A stretch of DNA of 64,000 nucleotides, from NCBI GenBank assembly GCA_027382625.1, contig JAJKFJ010022683.1:62001-126000 (forward strand). The letters are read 5' to 3'. A program made the translations under genes and the position numbers. This DNA is from Tetmemena sp. SeJ-2015 (Eukaryota; Ciliophora; Spirotrichea; Sporadotrichida; Oxytrichidae). Of the stretch, positions 59,632-64,000 are shown piece after piece. Position 1 is the first letter of the stretch, and each line of letters starts with the position of its first letter. The notes below the pieces were generated by a model. The model made no database searches. It was given only the letters and a program-made list of their open reading frames with translations, and was not told where the DNA came from.

Positions 59632-61210
59632 ATGAGCAGCAGCAGAAGTAACTCGCAAAATGAAACTAACTAAAGTGAGAGACAACAAAAGAAAAAGAAA
59701 GCTTTTTCAAGCATGAACATACAACTCAATCAAATTAGTGCAAGGTAGCTTAAACCTATTCACGTCAGACCAACTAGGAAAGAAACTGAGGATGATAATC
59801 ATATCTAGCCAACGAGTTCAGGCTATAAGAAAAAGATAAATTACTTCTTTGGTCCCTTCAAAAATACCCATTCTTTATCCAAGTTAGAGTCAAGCAGACT
59901 TTAAGATAGAGGCAACTTCCAAGCTATGAAGGAAAGGAAAGAGAGCAGTCAATAATCACCTTTAACTCTGAAGAGTTCAAGTCCAATCAAGTTACCTGCA
60001 ACTAAAAGGCAGAATGGAATAGTTGATGAGGAACATTTGCTTCTAAATTACAGATTTATTTTATGACTTCGAGAGTTAGACAGTTTCATATAGTCAAACC
60101 AGAAGGATGAATTCATGTCTTTCGATGATCAACCCTTGGAAAAGAAGCGATGGTAGAAAATAGCAGGTGCAATTCTCTCACCTAGCAAGGTAAATCTTAA
60201 AAATCTCATTGACAAGTTGAATAAAAGACATCAGTATGAAAACTTTTTGGAAAGACATATAAAAAGAAAGAACAGAAGGAAGTAATTCATAAATCAAAAG
60301 TCTATTAGCAACCCTAATAATTAGCAGTAATCTAGTTAGTACTCTTTAGATAGGGGAGGTTCAGGATTCTCTAGGAATTGAAACGGTTAAAGTGTGCAAG
60401 CCATATCTTTAATTCCTATTGAGAATTTAAATTTGTAATAAGTGCGCAAAGATTCAAGACGATAGTTGGGAGCAGCAAAAATATGATCTTGTAGATGTAA
60501 TAAAATATAACTAGACTGACGGACGTAAATGGACTTCAATCACTCGGTAAACTGAGGAAAAAATCCTCTGAATCGCCTTCACTAGGCTTCAAGAGACAAG
60601 TCTCTTTCGATAAAAGAGAGAGAAAGACTTCAGATGAATTGAGAGATAGCCCTCGAGACCAAAGAATGAAAACTATCACAAATTTAAACATTGGAGCTTT
60701 TGGATTGCATTTGAGGGATATGTCTCTAAGCTCAGAAAAGTTTGTACCTCAGGAGTTGAATTAGAACATTAGAGAGTAGAATAATAATCATTTAATTATA
60801 ATGCTTTAGATAATACGTTTGAGGATTCTATCAGCATAGAAAGCTAAGTTTCTTCTAACAGATCTAGTTAAAAAAGAAAGTCTAGAGAAATCTCGAAGAA
60901 TAATTCTAGGAAGAATTCAGCCAGACCTAGAGGCAGCAAAAGAATTAAAGTAAACAGACTCAGCGTCAAGAGTCCCAAGAGTAGTCAGGCTACTTCTAAG
61001 AAATTAAGGAGAGGAACATAACTTCAAATTTACTTTTATATTTTTAATCAGCCTTAAAAGCCCTAAAAATTAGGTGATCAATTTTAAAGTAGAAGACATT
61101 CAATAATTTATAAAAATAAACATATAAATCATTATAGCCATATGTTGATTGAATAAATTACTACCGATGAACATACTATTGATTAAAGACAAATTATTTA
61201 AAAGTGTTGA
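59632..61210 (+). CDS. Basic, Ser-rich hypothetical protein
   Basis: Start at ATG 59632 (MSSSRSNSQNETNQSERQQK). Lys/Arg/Ser-rich throughout, with helical segments such as LRELDSFIQSNQKDEF and VNLKNLIDKLNKRHQYENFL. An IES (60044-60070) is needed to remove an in-frame TGA; further interruptions near 60380-60540 and 60770-60830 are not resolved. The 3' part (KKSSESPSLGFKRQVSFDK, then RKNSARPRGSKRIKVNRL) looks like a phosphorylated, nucleic-acid- or microtubule-associated tail. The end near 61210 is tentative. Confidence 0.5.
60044..60070. other. IES, 27 nt, pointer CTTC
   Basis: CTTC at 60040-60043 and 60067-60070. The AT-rich insert is in phase and holds an in-frame TGA; excision gives EEHLLRELDSFIQ. 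Confidence 0.72.
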
Positions 61211-61356
61211 TTTTCGAGAATTAATTTTGGTTAAGCTTTGTATAATTAAGTTAAAACTTTTAAGATTTATTAAATATCAATCATAGCAACTTGTACTACT
61301 AACAATTTTATTAAATTTAAGGTTTGAGTATAGTAAAATTTATCGCTTTTCACAAT

Positions 61357-62587
61357 ATGAGAGAGAGAAAGACTGGAGATAGATAATAAAGGATAAATAG
61401 GTTAGCTAGATATTAGGGAGAATAAATGAAGAAGCCCTCTTTATAAATTGAAGATCAATCTCAGTAACCTAATTAGTAATTAGAAGGAACATTTAGTTAA
61501 GTGTTCTAGCATTAATTTCAATCAAAAAAATGAACTATATCTTCCTGACCAAGAACCAAAGCTACCTATAGATGTTATTTATAGCATATAATATATATGA
61601 ATATTATCTTATTTGTTTAAAATATGTTTATTTTGAAGTAACTGTTTATTGGAATACTGATTTCAGAAATCCTTTGCAAAAAAAGCAGATAGATAGAAAG
61701 CTAATCAAATCCTAAACTTTATTTCATGCGCTAAATTTAATTAATTAGAAGTAGCATTCATTGATAATTTGTTATGAATAGGTGATGAGATTTAAAAAGC
61801 GCAGTCATATTTAATTGGGAAAGCAGCAGAAGAAAGCTTGCCATCCTTTAGAAGACTATTAAATTAAAAACTAACTCAGAATTTCAACAGAAGAGTTGTC
61901 CCAGATTAGAAAAACACTTAAAATTTTATGCTCACAACTAGAGTGAGCCATATCAATCAAGATTTGGCTTTCATTGATAATCAGGATCTAGCATTAAACG
62001 GATATAGCTAAATTTAATCTAAAAATAAGACCAGAAATTAATCCAACCAGTTATAGAGAGGCTAAAGTACTTTTGAAAACTAAGTTTCTTAGCTTCTAAA
62101 AAGTGATAATTTAGGCGAAAGCAGCTCATTTTTGCCTAATTAAACAACTTCAAGCTTCCAATTCTTGGAGAAACAATAAGAAATTCTCAAAAGGTCAAAA
62201 TGCTCTCTTGATTAAGGGGATTCTTCTGTATTTTTACAGGATTCGCAAAAGACATTTTATCAGAATCATAAAAGGACCATAACTCAAAAATCTCACAGAC
62301 AAATAGCAAAAGAGAAATTAAGTTAGACTGATATTGACTCAATCAACATACCTCTTTTCGTAAATGGATTCATCGATACTGCAAGAATTCAAAATATAGA
62401 TTTGCTTAGTAATAGAACTCCTTTATCCCTTAGCTCTAGATCTTTTATATTTATCTGGTAAGCGATTCCCAATTATAAATAGAGCTGTTTCAAAGAAAGA
62501 TTAATCAATAACTCGGTCAATGGCTTTTGTATGAATCACGAAAGCAATTAATTATTACCATTATCGTAATTATATATTTACAAATGA
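61357..62587 (+). CDS. Gln/Ser-rich hypothetical protein
   Basis: Start at ATG 61357 (MRERKTGDRQQRINRLARYQ). At least one intron or IES near 61530-61680 precedes a long frame that reads well from about 61690 (NQILNFISCAKFNQLEVAFI) to near 62450; the final 40 codons to TGA 62585 are less convincing. An IES at 61766-61786 removes an in-frame TGA. Polar, Gln/Asn/Ser-rich, no domain recognised. It is convergent with the polymerase gene, ending about 95 bp away. Confidence 0.5.
61766..61786. other. IES, 21 nt, pointer TGAT
   Basis: TGAT at 61762-61765 and 61783-61786. The insert is in phase with one in-frame TGA; excision gives EVAFIDEIQKAQSYL. Confidence 0.65.
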
Positions 62588-62682
62588 AGATCATATAGAT
62601 TTTAGAGATTATATATAGTTAATGAGATTGCAAATTAAATTTATTTTAAGTTCATTAAAACACAAATCATCTAAGAAGAAAT

Positions 62683-64000
62683 TCATCTTTTGTATTTCAT
62701 TCCATTTTATTAAAGAAAGATGTAATTGGTCTTATAGTTGAGCCTTCATTTAGAGATGGCTTCTTCTTTCTCTTTAAGTCTTTTTCATTTTTCTATTTGA
62801 CTTTAGTTTAAGATTCTTTTAATTTAGATGAAGGACTAGATATGGGAGCATTTCTTTTCCTCGTATTTTAAGTAGTTTGCGATTTCCTAGTGTTAATTTA
62901 CTTGCTTTCCTTCAAAAGCTTTTCATTTGCTGCCACTTATTTGTCCTAAAGCTCTTCTGTTTGTTTAAGGTCTTAGTCTGTTTCATAAATGCTTTGGTAT
63001 GTCAAATCTACTTCTTAGTCCTCTTCATCTTCTCTGACTTAGTTATTTACCTCTGATTTAGATTGTTAATTGTACTTATGAGAATTCTTCAAATCTTATT
63101 TTTTAAAAAGTAGGGCAATATTGGCATTAGAGTCTTTCTTCTTCTCTTCATACACATAAAATAGAATTTAAGATGCTATTCAACTACCTTAGGCTGTTGT
63201 GTCTTTTTCCTTTCCTCATTATTTTATTTTGAAGAAGCTGGTTTTTTGTCCTAGGCTTCTTTAGAAGAAATAGCTGCCTCGGTTCTCTTTTAGAATTAGT
63301 TGAGCTACTTTAATGTCTATTTTTGATATTCATCCTTTGAGAGTCCAATAGTGAAGAACTGACCTAGTCTTGAGTCTTTCTTAATCTCGTGCAAGTATTT
63401 CAGGTTAGACATTTTCACACCCAGAAGCCTTGCTGCTTCACACTAATCCAATTGTAACAAAATCAAATACACTTACAGGCCACATTGACTCTAGAATTTA
63501 AAAGCACTGCTTCATCAGGTCCTCTGCAGTCCAAATGTAAGACTTCAAAGTAACGCTCTTGTTCACCTCTTTAAACTAAATGCTCTTTACTTCCAGAGTA
63601 ATAGTCAGCCCACCAATTTTTCTCTTATCCATTCTTACCGCTAGCTCATCACACAACTCCGAAATCTTTTCTTTAAAATCTTCCTTCTTACGAACTGGCT
63701 TAGAAGTCGAAGATATAGAGATAGATTTCTAGCAGGAGTCATCATCATCTTCCTCGTGGTAGTTTCTAGATATCCCTAAAGCTGCCCTAATTAAAAAGTA
63801 GGAGGTTTTCTCTGAAAAATTGATTTTAATTTCTGCCGCCTTTTCGATTCCAATAAATTAAGAAATAAAACTAGAGTTTTGTTCGATAATTTGTTGGCAA
63901 TTCTCAATACCTAACTGCTAGAGAACGAGCTCAGTCATTCTACCTATTCCAGGAATTTTCCTCACATTTAGCTTGTGCATGAAGTCCATAATTAAATCTA
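62683..64000 (-). CDS. Y-family DNA polymerase (kappa/DinB-like), 5' end outside window
   Basis: Translesion polymerase of the kappa/DinB branch. The visible part starts inside the thumb with the helix-hairpin-helix LNVRKIPGIGRMTELVLQQL, continues into the little-finger (polymerase-associated) domain (IRAALGISRNYHEE, RKIGGLTITLEVKSI) and ends in a long charged tail. The catalytic palm with its Asp residues would lie beyond 64000. An intron interrupts the frame near 63443-63475. The Gln/Lys/Glu-rich tail could carry a partner-binding motif, but none was identified. Stop TGA 62683-62685. Confidence 0.82.

Noticed and set aside
1..64000. tRNA, rRNA, CRISPR arrays, bacterial operons, transposase genes
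   Set aside because: Looked for by eye on both strands and not found; gene structure and code are eukaryotic.

Overview
The window reads as nuclear DNA of a ciliate in which UAA and UAG encode glutamine and UGA is the only stop. TAA and TAG recur inside long conserved frames, and recognisable genes end in TGA. In the conserved genes checked by eye, roughly 40 tryptophans are all TGG. Introns are short (19-60 nt, one near 200) with GT..AG ends. Some coding regions are also interrupted by short, mostly AT-rich segments that are not GT..AG, are flanked by 2-10 bp direct repeats, and restore a frame exactly when one repeat copy and the segment are removed. These look like internal eliminated sequences (IESs) with pointers, so the window looks like germline (micronuclear) DNA. 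Because the pointers vary in sequence rather than all being TA, a spirotrich/hypotrich-like ciliate fits better than Paramecium or Tetrahymena. That placement is inference; the species is not identified.

Layout. 1-7.3 kb: a partial gene, a large multi-exon ion channel, and a SAXO-like axonemal protein convergent with it. 8-10.7 kb: poorly resolved low-complexity genes. 10.7-14.3 kb: a secreted GH5 endoglycoceramidase-like enzyme with a tandem 5'-truncated copy. 14.6-19.5 kb: an F-box-type gene, a coiled-coil gene, an RRM/zinc-knuckle SR protein and a twin-CX9C mitochondrial protein. 19.6-24.3 kb: two paralogous membrane RING-H2 proteins. 24.4-28.1 kb: a gelsolin-like gene abutting a dual-specificity phosphatase/gelsolin gene. 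28.2-33.8 kb: a hybrid histidine kinase. 34-38.3 kb: CFAP77, a glutathione transferase, protein phosphatase 1 inhibitor-3, a porin (VDAC) and an EF-hand protein. 38.4-53.1 kb: an LRR protein and several large or small proteins of unknown function. 53.2-64 kb: ARL2BP, an MDR-family reductase, WDR12/YTM1, SEC62, gamma-glutamyl hydrolase, two basic/low-complexity proteins and the C-terminal part of a Y-family (kappa/DinB-like) polymerase.

The genes do not form one pathway. Several are axonemal (SAXO-like, CFAP77, ARL2BP), others are housekeeping (ribosome biogenesis, protein translocation, mitochondria). Genes are packed, often only a few bases apart; AT-rich spacers of 300-750 bp separate some groups. 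Exon and IES boundaries are by-eye inferences. CDS coordinates give the outer limits of each locus, including introns and IESs.
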